The notes under the pieces were generated by a model. It was not told the DNA's origin. It did no database searches and was given only the letters and a program-made list of their open reading frames with translations. The position numbers were made by a program, and so were the translations under genes. Below, piece by piece: positions 29,762-39,328 of a stretch of 64,000 nucleotides of DNA; position 1 is the first letter of the stretch, and each line of letters opens with the position of its first letter. This DNA is from Agarilytica rhodophyticola (lineage in GTDB: Bacteria > Pseudomonadota > Gammaproteobacteria > Pseudomonadales > Cellvibrionaceae). The stretch spans positions 6,778,991 to 6,842,990 of the forward strand of contig NZ_CP020038.1 of NCBI RefSeq assembly GCF_002157225.2, read 5' to 3'.

Positions 29762-31836
29762 CACAGACATTCTTAGTTGAAATCGGCACCGAAGAACTGC
29801 CACCCACCTCACTAAAAGAGCTTAGTGACGCCTTCACTTCTGGAATCGAAAAGGGTTTATCCGCGCAGAAAATTGGCTTTGACAACAGCCGCGCTTTCGC
29901 AACACCTCGCAGACTTGCCGTTATTGTTGAGGGCCTGGCAGAGAAAACCCCAATAGAAGAAAACAAAGTTTGGGGCCCACCTGCAAAAATCGCTTTTGAT
30001 AGTGATGGTAATCCCACAAAGGCGGCCCAAGCCTTCGCCAAAAAGAATAATATTGCTGTTGAAAGCCTGATGACAGAGTCAGATGGCAAGCAAGACAAGC
30101 TTGTGTGCACTAGCACAAGTGGCGGCGAAGAAAGCAAGCAACTATTGGCTGATATCGTCCGTAATGCGCTAACCAATTTGCCCATCAAGAAGCGCATGCG
30201 TTGGGGGGCTAGCCGCACCGAGTTTGTCCGTCCAGTGCAGTGGATAGTATTGATGCTCGATGAAGAGCTTATCAAAGAATCCATACTCGGAACCGAGGCA
30301 GGACAAGCTACGCGAGGTCACCGTTTTCACGCTAATGAGTTTCTGAGCATATCAAATGTCGATCAATACGATATGTTACTTTATAACAAAGGCAAAATAA
30401 TCGCTGATTTCGATAAAAGAAAGGCTGAAATCAAGCGCCAAGTAGAATCAGCAGCTGACAAGATCAATGGTACAGCGGTAATTAGCGAAGATTTATTGGA
30501 TGAGGTAACGGGGCTCGTTGAATGGCCAGTTGCCCTTGCAGGTCGCTTTGATGAGGATTTTTTGAGCGTTCCGGCACAAGCATTGATCTCCTCCATGAAG
30601 GAACACCAAAAATATTTCCATGTGGTGGATAAGAAAAATAAGCTTATGCCTTATTTTATTACTGTATCTAACATTGAGAGTAAGGCCCCTGAGAAAGTAG
30701 TGGATGGGAATGAGCGAGTCATTCGCCCTCGTTTAGCAGATGCAGCATTTTTCTATAATACGGATAAAAATACCTCCCTTGAAGATCGTCGGGAAAAATT
30801 GAAGACCGTACTTTTCCAAGCCAAGCTTGGTAGCATTTTCGATAAGACGGAGCGTATCAAACAGTTGGCCGGCTTTATCAGCGAAGCCATAAGTAATGTC
30901 GATAAGAACTTGGTCGAGCGAGCAGCCCAACTGTGTAAATCGGATCTGGTCTCGTCAATGGTTTACGAATTTCCCGATATGCAAGGTATCGCCGGCTTTC
31001 ACTACGCCCTTAACGACGGTGAACCGGAAGCGGTGGCGCAAGCAATCGAAGAGCAATATATGCCTAAGTTTGCTGGCGATGCTGTGCCAGTATCAGACGT
31101 AGGTGCCATTATCGCCCTAGCAGATCGTATCGATACCATCACCGGAATTTTTGGCATAGGCTTAAAGCCAACAGGTTCTAAAGACCCCTTTGCTTTAAGA
31201 CGGGCTAGCTTAGGTATTTTGCGTATCTTGGTAGAGAAGTCTTACGCTCTAGATTTAAAAGAACTGGTGAGCTTTGCAGCATCTAATTTTAGCGAACTGC
31301 CAGCTAAAGAAACGGTGGTTAGCGATGTACTTTCCTACTGCTTAGAGCGCTTTAAAGCCTGGTATGAAGAAGAGAATATCGCTCCAGAGATATTCCAAGC
31401 TGTGCACGCAAAACAGTTGAGTACCCCTTTGGATATTAATCACAGGGTACATGCTGTGGCGGCATTTACTCAGCTACCACAAGCTCAATCCTTAGCAGCC
31501 GCCAATAAGCGTGTATCGAATATCCTCAACAAACAAGATGGTGTTATCCCCGCTTCTGTGGATATTGCCTTACTTAAAGAAGATGCGGAGAAAGCCTTGA
31601 ATCAGGCCCTGGCCGATAGTTACGAACAAGCAGCACCGTTGGTTAAGCAATCACAATATACCCAAGCCCTTAGTGCTCTTGCCGCCTTAAAAGATCCAGT
31701 TGATGCTTTTTTCGATAACGTCATGGTCATGACCGACGATAGCGCTGTGCGAGATAATCGCCTAGCGCTGCTCAACCAATTGCGCAATGTATTCCTAGAA
31801 GTTGCCGATATCTCTTACCTGGTGGTCAAGGCTTAA
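29758..31836 (+). CDS. glyS: glycyl-tRNA synthetase beta subunit
   Basis: The 692-residue beta subunit needed for tRNA-Gly recognition and for activity. It opens with the diagnostic [12 protein letters not shown]. It includes the [19 protein letters not shown] segment near 140-160, the HD-like region [22 protein letters not shown] near 440-460, and a C-terminal anticodon-binding (DALR-like) domain ending near [20 protein letters not shown]. The ATG overlaps the glyQ stop, and gmhB follows 19 bases after its own stop. Confidence 0.98.
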
Positions 31837-31855
31837 GGATATGAAGGCTTAGTTT

Positions 31856-32404
31856 ATGACTGCTTGGGTTATCTTGGATCGCGATGGTGTCATTAATTAT
31901 GACTCCCCAGACTATATAAAAAGTCTTGCAGAGTGGCATCCCATACCCGGCAGCATAGAAGCTATTGGGCGCCTGTGTGCAGCGGGTTTTAACGTCGCTA
32001 TCGCCACTAACCAATCGGGTATTGGCCGCGGTTTATACACGCTGGAAAATATGGAGGCAATTCATCATCGACTCGGTGAACTAGTGGACCAACAGGGGGG
32101 CATTATTGCAGGAATTTTTTATTGCCCTCACCTACCCGAAGATAATTGCCTCTGCCGCAAACCCAAGATCGGGATGCTCGATGAAATAGAACAGCAATTT
32201 GCCATTAGCCTTGATAAGGTGCCCTTTGTCGGTGATTCCAAGCGAGACATTGACGCGGCTAATGCTAAAGGCTGCACCCCCATTCTTGTGCGTACAGGCA
32301 ATGGTATAAAAACAGCTCAGACACTTAGTGCAAATCCCGATTATCAATCCGTAGCTATTTATGATGATCTCGCATCATATGTTGACGAGCTACTTGGACA
32401 TTGA
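31856..32404 (+). CDS. gmhB: D-glycero-beta-D-manno-heptose 1,7-bisphosphate 7-phosphatase
   Basis: Removes the 7-phosphate in ADP-heptose synthesis for the lipopolysaccharide inner core. The 182-residue protein belongs to the HAD superfamily. Nucleophile Asp8 and acid/base Asp10 sit in LDRDGV, Thr/Asn follow in ATNQSGIGRGLY, and there is a zinc-site segment with CPHLPEDNCLCRKP and the magnesium-site GDSKRDIDAANAKG. It lies in the glyQS-gmhB-plsC order found beside the origin in Pseudomonas. Confidence 0.94.
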   Translation: MTAWVILDRDGVINYDSPDYIKSLAEWHPIPGSIEAIGRLCAAGFNVAIATNQSGIGRGLYTLENMEAIHHRLGELVDQQGGIIAGIFYCPHLPEDNCLCRKPKIGMLDEIEQQFAISLDKVPFVGDSKRDIDAANAKGCTPILVRTGNGIKTAQTLSANPDYQSVAIYDDLASYVDELLGH

Positions 32405-32431
32405 CTTACTTTGTATAAGGAAACATAACCT

Positions 32432-33148
32432 TTGTTATTTATACGCTCATCCATCTTTGCTATAGGCTACTTTGTTCTCACAGTTTCCTATGGAACTCTG
32501 TCGTTGTTTCTGTGGTTATCGCCACCTCTTGTGCGTCATAAAATTATTTCAACTTGGACTACTGTCGTCATTGTTTGGCTGAAAATATCTTGCAATATTC
32601 GCTACCAAGTACTTGGCCGAGAACACCTAACCGAGGATATTCAACCAGCCGTCGTGCTAGCAAAACATCAAAGTGCCTGGGAAACCTTATTTTTACAAAG
32701 CCTATTTTGGCCTGCCTCAACAGTGTTAAAAAAAGAACTGCTGCGCATACCATTTTTTGGTTGGGGCCTTATAGCAATGAACCCCATTGCCATTAATCGC
32801 AGCAACCCACGGGAAGCCTTGCGACAAGTAAAGAGCAAAGGCATAGCCCGTATCGAAAATAATTTTAATATCATATTATTTCCTGAAGGCACCCGCACAG
32901 CTCCTGGAGAAAAAGGCACCTATGCCCGCAGTGGTGCTGATATTGCCAGCTCAGCAGATGTGGATATTTTACCGGTAGCTGTTAACTCAGGACGTTGCTG
33001 GCCATCCAACAGCTTTATGAAATACCCTGGTATGGTGACCGTTAGCATAGGCCCCAAAATTGAAACCAAGGAAAAAACCAACAAACAGATTATGGAAGAA
33101 GTGGAAACATGGATTGAAAATGAAATGCAAAATATAGATGCCCAGTAA
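32432..33148 (+). CDS. plsC: 1-acyl-sn-glycerol-3-phosphate acyltransferase
   Basis: Acylates lysophosphatidic acid to phosphatidic acid at the inner membrane. The 238-residue protein has an N-terminal membrane segment (about 4-28). The active-site block is KHQSAWET near residue 77, the HX4E variant common in this group, followed by ELLRIPFFGWGL, INRSNPREAL and FPEGTRTAPGEKG near 152. Translation begins at TTG 32432, with AAGGAAA placed upstream. Confidence 0.9.
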   Translation: MLFIRSSIFAIGYFVLTVSYGTLSLFLWLSPPLVRHKIISTWTTVVIVWLKISCNIRYQVLGREHLTEDIQPAVVLAKHQSAWETLFLQSLFWPASTVLKKELLRIPFFGWGLIAMNPIAINRSNPREALRQVKSKGIARIENNFNIILFPEGTRTAPGEKGTYARSGADIASSADVDILPVAVNSGRCWPSNSFMKYPGMVTVSIGPKIETKEKTNKQIMEEVETWIENEMQNIDAQ

Positions 33149-33174
33149 ATACGCTAAACATTAGAGGTTTTATC

Positions 33175-33588
33175 ATGACAAATATAAATACCATGGGCAT
33201 TAGCATTCGCTTTATTTTTGCTATTTTATTAGTAATGGCCACATACAACCCAACGCCCTATTCCTATGTGAGTTGGGTACTTTCGGTGTTTCCTAACATC
33301 GGTCCGGTGATGGCTTTATCTGGTGTGGGCTTGGCTATTGGTTGGGCGATTTATTTACGCGCAACTATGCGCTCCCTCGGTATTATTGGCGTATCCCTAT
33401 CTTCGGCTTTGTTTGCTTGTATTATTTGGCTATTAGTTGATCGTGAAATTATGGATATTGCTAATATTTCGTTACTTACCTGGATTATCCTTGTGGCCCT
33501 GTCATTTATTTTGGCAATGGGCATGTCCTGGTCACATATAAGAAGGCGTATGTCGGGGCAAGTTGACGTGGACGATGTTGATCAGTAA
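33175..33588 (+). CDS. small four-helix membrane protein (DUF6524-like)
   Basis: A 137-residue inner-membrane protein with about four transmembrane helices (roughly 10-27, 38-60, 66-88 and 98-120) and an acidic cytoplasmic tail (QVDVDDVDQ). The YNPTPYSYVSWV loop after the first helix resembles the DUF6524 family. I have no function to assign. It follows plsC by 26 bases and may be cotranscribed with it. Confidence 0.65.
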   Translation: MTNINTMGISIRFIFAILLVMATYNPTPYSYVSWVLSVFPNIGPVMALSGVGLAIGWAIYLRATMRSLGIIGVSLSSALFACIIWLLVDREIMDIANISLLTWIILVALSFILAMGMSWSHIRRRMSGQVDVDDVDQ

Positions 33589-33596
33589 ACCAATCA

Positions 33597-34250
33597 TTAA
33601 AGGCTGCGTCCACACCAAACAATTTTTCCAATGATGTTATTGTGCTCGGCATTTTTTTCATCGATGCGCCAACTGGGATAATCTGAATTATCGCTTATTA
33701 CCGCCACATGATCTGACTTCTGTTGCAAACGTTTGGCCATTAATCCGTCTTGCGTTTGTAAAACAAAAATGCCTTCACCACTAGGTTGCTTTTGGCTTAA
33801 ATCCATCAGTACCATGTCACCGTGATATAAAGTAGGTAACATACTATCGCCGCGTACAGATACAAATGCTAGTTGATCACTATGAACACTGAGTTGGGAA
33901 CTAAGCCAACGTTTATTCAAAGCAAATTGCTCATCAATTTCTTCGTAGCCTACCTCAGAACCAAAGCCCGCACTCACTTCTACATCAAGCTTGGGAACTA
34001 ACAATAAATCTTGGGTGGAACTAAAGCTATCTTGCTCAATAGGTTTTTCACCGGTTAAAAGCCAATTTAAATCTAGTGAAAACAACGAATATAAATGCTC
34101 TAAGTACGCCATAGAGGGGCGACTTGTTCCGCGACAAATACGGTAAACATGTGAAGGAGATTTGCCAGTTAATTCGGCAAATTGTTTTTTATTTCCCTGG
34201 GCGAATTGATCAATCAGGCTAATGAAGCGGCGGGCAAAACCAGTACTCAT
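33597..34250 (-). CDS. XRE-HTH/S24 (LexA/CI-type) transcriptional repressor
   Basis: A 217-residue phage-repressor-like protein. The N-terminal helix-turn-helix (about 5-60, with QFAELTGKSPSHVYRICRGTSRPS) is followed by a C-terminal S24 peptidase domain with nucleophile serine in RGDSMLPTLYHGDMVL (residue 136 by this start) and general-base lysine in LMAKRL (173). An AG dipeptide (SAGFG) about 40 residues before the serine is a plausible self-cleavage site, as in RecA-induced repressors. I chose ATG 34250; an ATG at 34283 would add 11 residues. There are no phage genes beside it, so its targets are unknown. Confidence 0.82.
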   Translation of the reverse strand: MSTGFARRFISLIDQFAQGNKKQFAELTGKSPSHVYRICRGTSRPSMAYLEHLYSLFSLDLNWLLTGEKPIEQDSFSSTQDLLLVPKLDVEVSAGFGSEVGYEEIDEQFALNKRWLSSQLSVHSDQLAFVSVRGDSMLPTLYHGDMVLMDLSQKQPSGEGIFVLQTQDGLMAKRLQQKSDHVAVISDNSDYPSWRIDEKNAEHNNIIGKIVWCGRSL

Positions 34251-34407
34251 ATCATACAACACGCAAATTAAAAGACGCACCATACAAAGCTATAGGTTTT
34301 ATGTAAAGCAAGCTCTAACTTAATCGGAGCTTGCTAGTGTAAAAATAAAAATATTGAATAATACAAAATCAAATTGGTTGAGCGGCCAGCAAATAAGGTT
34401 TAGTCAA

Positions 34408-34830
34408 TCAGGCAATATCAATCACCGCCAGTGTTAGTCGTGAAACACATGTAAGCTTGCCACTGTCAGAATAAAGCTTAATCTCCCACACTTGAGTTGC
34501 TCGCCCGATATGCAGCGCTTTAGCAATACCTGTGACATGGCCACTTTGTACTTTTGAAATATGATTGGCATTGATATCCAAACCAACACAAGCACGCTTA
34601 TCACTCACAGCACAGTTACCTGCAATACTACCTAGTGTTTCCGCCAATACTACTGACGCTCCACCGTGTAAGATTCCCATAGGCTGATGGGTTCTATGAT
34701 CCACAGGCATTGTTCCCTTAATGTAGTCGTCGCCCACTTCAGTAATCTCAATACCAACATGTTCAACAAGTGTATTAGCAGATTGTTGATTTAGTATCTC
34801 AAGCGAAATATCTTTTTTCCATATACTCAT
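34408..34830 (-). CDS. hotdog-fold acyl-CoA thioesterase (YdiI/PaaI-like)
   Basis: A 140-residue single-domain thioesterase. The signature HQPMGILHGGASVVLAETLGSIAGN (residues about 47-71) contains the catalytic Glu in AETLGS and the HGG turn typical of the YdiI/EntH/PaaI branch. Members hydrolyse aromatic or menaquinone-pathway acyl-CoAs or act as proofreading enzymes. The substrate cannot be told here. A strong hairpin separates it from the NUDIX gene upstream on the same strand. Confidence 0.85.
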   Translation of the reverse strand: MSIWKKDISLEILNQQSANTLVEHVGIEITEVGDDYIKGTMPVDHRTHQPMGILHGGASVVLAETLGSIAGNCAVSDKRACVGLDINANHISKVQSGHVTGIAKALHIGRATQVWEIKLYSDSGKLTCVSRLTLAVIDIA

Positions 34831-34848
34831 TTTTATTGTCTCTTAATT

Positions 34849-34877
34849 AAAAGGCTTACTTTTAAAGTAAGCCTTTT
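34849..34877 (-). terminator. strong hairpin at the end of the NUDIX gene
   Basis: A perfect 14-bp inverted repeat centred on one base (arms AAAAGGCTTACTTT / AAAGTAAGCCTTTT) overlaps the NUDIX stop codon and precedes the thioesterase gene by 18 bases. On the minus strand it is followed by TTTTAATTAAG. It probably terminates or attenuates the NUDIX transcript. Confidence 0.65.
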
Positions 34878-35401
34878 AGCTTAATAAAGCTGTATGCAGT
34901 AATTGTTGTAGCATCCTTGATTATTCCGCTGCGAATCATCTCTTCAAAGCTATCGAGCGTAACTTTTTTAGTAATGAGATCCTCTTCTTCCAAATCACAT
35001 TGGCGTTCATGCTGTTGCAAATTTTTTGCTAAATAAATGTGATAGCCTTGATTCGAGTACCCATAGGCAAGATATTGATGGCCAACATAGATCAGATCTT
35101 GTGCAATAAGACCTGTTTCTTCACGCAGTTCTCCCATGGCAACTTGTAGATGATCAACTTCAGGGTTTTCTTCCCAAGAGCCTTGTGGCAATTCCATAAA
35201 ACGCTGCCCCACAGGATAGCGATATTGTTCTACCAGGTGAATATAATCACCTTCAATGGGAGCGATTACGACAAAGTCAGGTTTGTCGACAACACCGAAA
35301 ATTCCCTCAGCACCACTTTGCCTAACAATACGATCTTCACGCACGGTCATCCATTTATTTTCATAGACGACTTTACTACCAAGCTGCTTAATATCAGACA
35401 T
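34862..35401 (-). CDS. NUDIX hydrolase, ADP-sugar pyrophosphatase-like
   Basis: A 179-residue NUDIX protein likely to hydrolyse ADP-ribose or a related nucleoside diphosphate sugar. The NUDIX box is GSWEENPEVDHLQVAMGELREETGL (about residues 73-97), with the metal-binding REEtG core. The N-terminal strands (VVYENKWMTVREDRIV) and QYRYPVGQRFMELPQGS match the ADP-ribose pyrophosphatase branch. The spacing before GELREETG is slightly longer than the classic 23-residue box. It is followed by the thioesterase gene. Confidence 0.85.
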   Translation of the reverse strand: MSDIKQLGSKVVYENKWMTVREDRIVRQSGAEGIFGVVDKPDFVVIAPIEGDYIHLVEQYRYPVGQRFMELPQGSWEENPEVDHLQVAMGELREETGLIAQDLIYVGHQYLAYGYSNQGYHIYLAKNLQQHERQCDLEEEDLITKKVTLDSFEEMIRSGIIKDATTITAYSFIKLKGLL

Positions 35402-35467
35402 ACGAATTTTCCTTAATTAACTACAGACTACCTTTCTACAATCAATATCGATCTATACCCGCTGGGA

Positions 35468-37273
35468 TTAGTTAACACGTTTCTTTTCTTCAGCAACCCA
35501 GTCAGTAATCAAGTTTTCTAAGACAGTTAAAGGTACAGCACCATTTCTTAAAACAGCATCGTGAAAGTAACGTACATTAAACTTATCACCCAGACTTTCT
35601 TCCGCCATCGCTCGCAGCTCGCGAATTTTTAGTTCGCCAATTTTATAAGCCAGAGCTTGTCCCGGCCAAGTAATATAACGGTCAACTTCAGATTCAATAT
35701 TGTGCAAAGACAAGGCAGTGTTTTCAGCCATAAAATCTATCGCTTGTTGTCGACTCCAACCTTTAGCGTGTAGGCCGGTATCCACCACGAGGCGGCAAGC
35801 TCGCCACATTTCATAAGATAATCGGCCAAAATTAGAGTAAGGATCTTTATAAAAACCCATCTCTAAACCTAAACGTTCAGAGTAAAGTCCCCAGCCCTCA
35901 ATAAATGCTGTCATTCCACCAAAGCGACGAAAAGCGGGTAGTTCACCTAATTCCTGTGCCAAGGCAATCTGGAAGTGATGACCTGGCACAGCTTCATGCA
36001 GGCTCAAGGCTTCCATTTCAAACAGTGGGCGAGTATCCAACTTAGATAAATTTACACGATAAACCCCAGCTCTGGTGCCGTCCCCCGCTGGTGGCTCATA
36101 ATAAGCAGTGGTGGTTTTTTCGGCAATATCAGCAGGGATTGCCTGCACGCTATAAGGCATACGCGGAATAACCGAGAACATTTTTGGCAAAGCACCGTCA
36201 GCTTTCTTTGAAATGTAAGCGGCATAGCGTAAAAGTTCTTCGCCTGTTTTTGGGTAAAACTGTGGGTCTTTGCGTAGAAATTCAACGAATTCGGCGCGAT
36301 CTCCTTTGAAATCCACAGATTTAATCACTTCTTCCATCTCACTAATAATCCGCTTCACTTCAGCCAAACCTAACTGATGAATTTGCTCCGGCGTCATGTC
36401 AGTGGTGGTGAACATTCTCGCACGGTGAGCATAATAATCGTCTGCACCGGCAAGCCCATAAAGGCCTGAAGCTTTACGACATTTGGGATTATATTGGGTT
36501 AAGTAGAAATCATAGAAACGCTTGTAAGCGGGGATTACCTTGTTTTCAATAGCTTCCTCAGCAGCAGCCTTTAATGCACTTTGCTCATCTTCGCCGATAG
36601 AAGCTGGCATTTTCGTAAAGGGCTTCATAAAGATACTGTCGGCAGTCTTGGCAACGATATGAGCAGCTATAGATTCTTCATAGCCTTCCATCGCTTCGCA
36701 GGACTGAGTATAGCCAGTTTCAATCGCAGCGCTTAGCGTAGCAATACCTTCATCATTGTAGCGCGGGAAGTCATTGAGGCGGTCGATGTAACTGCTGTAA
36801 TCAGATTTGCTGAAAAACGATAACTGCTCAGGTAAGCGTGCAAAGAAAGTATGCCAGCCACCACGGTTGGTGATAAGCATCAAGCGACCGTTAAAGTTTG
36901 CCGCTTCGATAACGTTCTTTAAAGATAAAGTGAGTAACTCGGCATTGAGACGTTCATCTGCAGATAAGCTGGCAATATCGATCTTTTCTAGGCGAGCCAA
37001 AAACTCTTTTGCAGCAGCTACTTCATCATCCATGGCTGCAACCGACTGCCGTCCAAGACTTTGATCATAGTCTCTCACCCCAAGGGTAGTCGCAAATACG
37101 GGATTGCGAGCAAGGTTGTCGGCCCAGTGATCATCGATAACCTGCTGTAACTGTTGCGAAGGAGAGGTATCTTGTACAGCAACATCCTCGCGCACATTTG
37201 CCTTACCGCAGCCTATTATCGAAGCTGTAACAGCTACCAATGCCCAGCTCTTTATCACCCCGTTCAGTTTCAT
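35468..37273 (-). CDS. DUF885-family lipoprotein, putative metallopeptidase
   Basis: A 601-residue lipoprotein. The signal peptide ends in the lipobox SIIGC (Cys about 22), predicting attachment to a membrane on the periplasmic side. The DUF885 domain fills the rest. Its hallmark HEAVPGHH near residue 428, followed by a downstream Glu in FIEGWGLYSERLG, resembles a zinc-metallopeptidase site (HExxPGHH). Members are widespread in marine gammaproteobacteria and are thought to be peptidases. The substrate is unknown. Confidence 0.88.
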   Translation of the reverse strand: MKLNGVIKSWALVAVTASIIGCGKANVREDVAVQDTSPSQQLQQVIDDHWADNLARNPVFATTLGVRDYDQSLGRQSVAAMDDEVAAAKEFLARLEKIDIASLSADERLNAELLTLSLKNVIEAANFNGRLMLITNRGGWHTFFARLPEQLSFFSKSDYSSYIDRLNDFPRYNDEGIATLSAAIETGYTQSCEAMEGYEESIAAHIVAKTADSIFMKPFTKMPASIGEDEQSALKAAAEEAIENKVIPAYKRFYDFYLTQYNPKCRKASGLYGLAGADDYYAHRARMFTTTDMTPEQIHQLGLAEVKRIISEMEEVIKSVDFKGDRAEFVEFLRKDPQFYPKTGEELLRYAAYISKKADGALPKMFSVIPRMPYSVQAIPADIAEKTTTAYYEPPAGDGTRAGVYRVNLSKLDTRPLFEMEALSLHEAVPGHHFQIALAQELGELPAFRRFGGMTAFIEGWGLYSERLGLEMGFYKDPYSNFGRLSYEMWRACRLVVDTGLHAKGWSRQQAIDFMAENTALSLHNIESEVDRYITWPGQALAYKIGELKIRELRAMAEESLGDKFNVRYFHDAVLRNGAVPLTVLENLITDWVAEEKKRVN

Positions 37274-37477
37274 TCGCTCACCCTTTTGATCTTCTTCTAT
37301 GGTTATGGAGAATAACGTTTATTCGTTTACCTGCCTCATGCTTTAGCGCTGATCTAATATAAATTATCATATTGTTTAAATATTACATTGATCCGTTTGC
37401 CATTTGTTATTAACACCTGCGATCAAGCGGCAAAAAACAATACGTTGCCCAGAGAAAAATAAGAGGCGTTTAGCATC

Positions 37478-38407
37478 ATGACTACCGCATATATCAGCCA
37501 TCCGGACTGTATTAAACATGACATGGGTGAAGGCCATGCCGAATCGCCACAACGAGTAACGGCCGTACATGAAGCCTTAACGTCAAGCGGACTCATAGAA
37601 AAACTGGACAGTTACCAAGCAAACCTTGTGACGCAAGAACAGCTAGGCAGAGTGCACGATCAACGCTATGTGGATAAGATCTTCGCTACTTCACCCAAAG
37701 AAGGCCGTGTTGCCCTGGACCCAGACACTTCGATGAACCCATTTTCTCTACGTGCTGCACAACTTGCAGCCGGAGCAGTTGTGCAAGCCTGTGACATGGT
37801 GATGGAAGGCAAAGCAGATAACGCTTTTTGCAATGTTAGACCTCCGGGCCATCACGCAGAGCACAATAGAGCTATGGGATTTTGTATCTTTAACAGCATC
37901 GCAGTCGGTGCAGCTCATGCAATAAAGCACCACAATTTAAGCCGTGTGGCAGTATTAGACTTTGATGTCCACCACGGCAATGGCACAGAAGATATTTTCG
38001 AAGATAATGATAAGGTACTTTTATGCCAGACCTATCAATCGCCGTTTTATCCCTATACAGGCTGTGATTCAATAGATGGCCATATTATCAACGCAGCTTT
38101 GCCAGCTGGGATGGACAGCGAATTGTTTCGTATGTCCATCGAAGAGCTTTGGTTGCCGCAGCTACATCAATTCAAACCTGAAATGCTATTTATTTCTGCT
38201 GGCTTCGATGCACATGAAGATGACCCTCTAGCACAATGCAAACTCCATGAAGATGATTACGCTTGGGTAACGAAAATACTGTTGAACCTTGCCCAGCAAT
38301 ACTGTCAGGGCAGAGTAGTATCTTCTTTAGAAGGTGGCTACAACTTGAGCGCACTAGGTAAAAGCGCTTTAGCTCATGTAGAGCAGCTTGTTAAAGCGCA
38401 TGCTTGA
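37478..38407 (+). CDS. histone-deacetylase superfamily amidohydrolase
   Basis: A 309-residue arginase/deacetylase-fold enzyme of the bacterial HDAC-like class (acetoin-utilisation or acetylpolyamine amidohydrolase relatives). The active site is intact: RPPGHHAEHNRAMGFC, zinc ligands in LDFDVHHGNGT and SAGFDAHEDDP, and the terminal LEGGYNL. It probably deacetylates small molecules or proteins in the cytoplasm. Enzymes of this type are common in free-living bacteria, so it need not be linked to the SET-domain protein about 9 kb away. Confidence 0.9.
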   Translation: MTTAYISHPDCIKHDMGEGHAESPQRVTAVHEALTSSGLIEKLDSYQANLVTQEQLGRVHDQRYVDKIFATSPKEGRVALDPDTSMNPFSLRAAQLAAGAVVQACDMVMEGKADNAFCNVRPPGHHAEHNRAMGFCIFNSIAVGAAHAIKHHNLSRVAVLDFDVHHGNGTEDIFEDNDKVLLCQTYQSPFYPYTGCDSIDGHIINAALPAGMDSELFRMSIEELWLPQLHQFKPEMLFISAGFDAHEDDPLAQCKLHEDDYAWVTKILLNLAQQYCQGRVVSSLEGGYNLSALGKSALAHVEQLVKAHA

Positions 38408-38415
38408 GCTAGGGC

Positions 38416-38658
38416 CTAACTGTGTTTCGACGCCCAAATCGCCAATTTGTGTCTGAGGGATTTTTGTGACACTTGGTCTTCGGGGATCGGCTGTATCACT
38501 TTATCATGAACTAAGAGCCGATAGATATATTCTATTTTTTCATTGGCAGAATCTGTTGGCTCAAATTCCACAACCCCCCGCTCTTCACCATATTTCACCC
38601 CTAAGGCAATCGCTTTTTTAACCAATTCCTTTTCATTTTTAAGTTTTTTCATAATCAC
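38416..38658 (-). CDS. DUF5062 family small protein
   Basis: An 80-residue cytoplasmic protein with mostly helical character: a Lys/Glu-rich start (MKKLKNEKELVKKAIALGVKYGEERG), a DSANEKIEYIYRLLVHDKVI segment and KLAIWASKHS at the end. It matches the DUF5062 family of gammaproteobacteria as I remember it. The function is unknown. It is convergent with the deacetylase-like gene, with 8 bases between the stops. Confidence 0.65.
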   Translation of the reverse strand: MIMKKLKNEKELVKKAIALGVKYGEERGVVEFEPTDSANEKIEYIYRLLVHDKVIQPIPEDQVSQKSLRHKLAIWASKHS

Positions 38659-38879
38659 CTCGAATTAGTCATCCCGAAATAATCGTCTCGAAAACAGTAC
38701 TTCACAGTAACCATAACATGGCGGCCACCCAAAAAAATATTTTTCATGCACTTATTTGTAGAACCTTATAAAGAACTTAATTACGTAGAAAAAGTCTGAG
38801 AAAATAACATCAGGGTAACTCTAGATTTCTAGTCTATAGCCCCTTTCATATTAAATATTATTATGACGTGGAGGAAAAC

Positions 38880-39161
38880 ATGAAGGCCGTTTGGAATGGA
38901 CAAGTTTTAGCCGAGAGTAACAATACTGTAGTTGTCGAGAACAATCACTACTTTCCCGTATCGTCGTTAAATATGGATTACTTTGCAGAAAGTGATAAAA
39001 AGTCTACATGTTTTTGGAAAGGTGAAGCGAGTTACTACTCTATCAATGTCGATGGAGAAACTAACGCAGACGCCGCTTGGTACTATTTGTCGCCTAAAAA
39101 AGCTGCTATCCAGATAAAAGATCATGTGGCTTTTTGGCGCGGTGTCGAAATCATCGAATAG
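38880..39161 (+). CDS. DUF427 family protein
   Basis: A 93-residue single-domain protein of the DUF427 family, recognisable from MKAVWNGQVLAESNNTVVVENNHYFP, CFWKGEASYYSI and AAWYYLSPKKAA. Start ATG 38880 is preferred because GGAGG lies 5 bases upstream; a GTG at 38868 would include that site in the coding region. Function is unknown; members occur singly across bacteria and fungi. Confidence 0.85.
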   Translation: MKAVWNGQVLAESNNTVVVENNHYFPVSSLNMDYFAESDKKSTCFWKGEASYYSINVDGETNADAAWYYLSPKKAAIQIKDHVAFWRGVEIIE

Positions 39162-39255
39162 GCGCAAATTTACATAGTTATTTGTCAGTTTAAACACTAA
39201 AATACTATGGTCGTTTATGTAACACATAAATGGCCAAAGGGTATTTTAAGCATTA

Positions 39256-39275
39256 GCAGGCTCCACTAAGCCTGC
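39256..39275 (+). terminator. hairpin after the DUF427 gene
   Basis: A 7-bp stem (GCAGGCT / AGCCTGC) with a 6-nt loop lies about 95 bases after the DUF427 stop and about 50 before the ogt start. The lack of a T-run makes it a weak terminator or a leader structure. Confidence 0.35.
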
Positions 39276-39328
39276 AACTATCGCACAATGTGCTCTTCTA
39301 AAGAGGCATACAAAAAGGGACTATTTAT

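Noticed and set aside
37478-38407. Histone-deacetylase-like enzyme as a host-directed effector paired with the SET protein
   Set aside because: It is the common bacterial type with ordinary composition and no export features; the pairing is about 9 kb apart and not needed to explain it.
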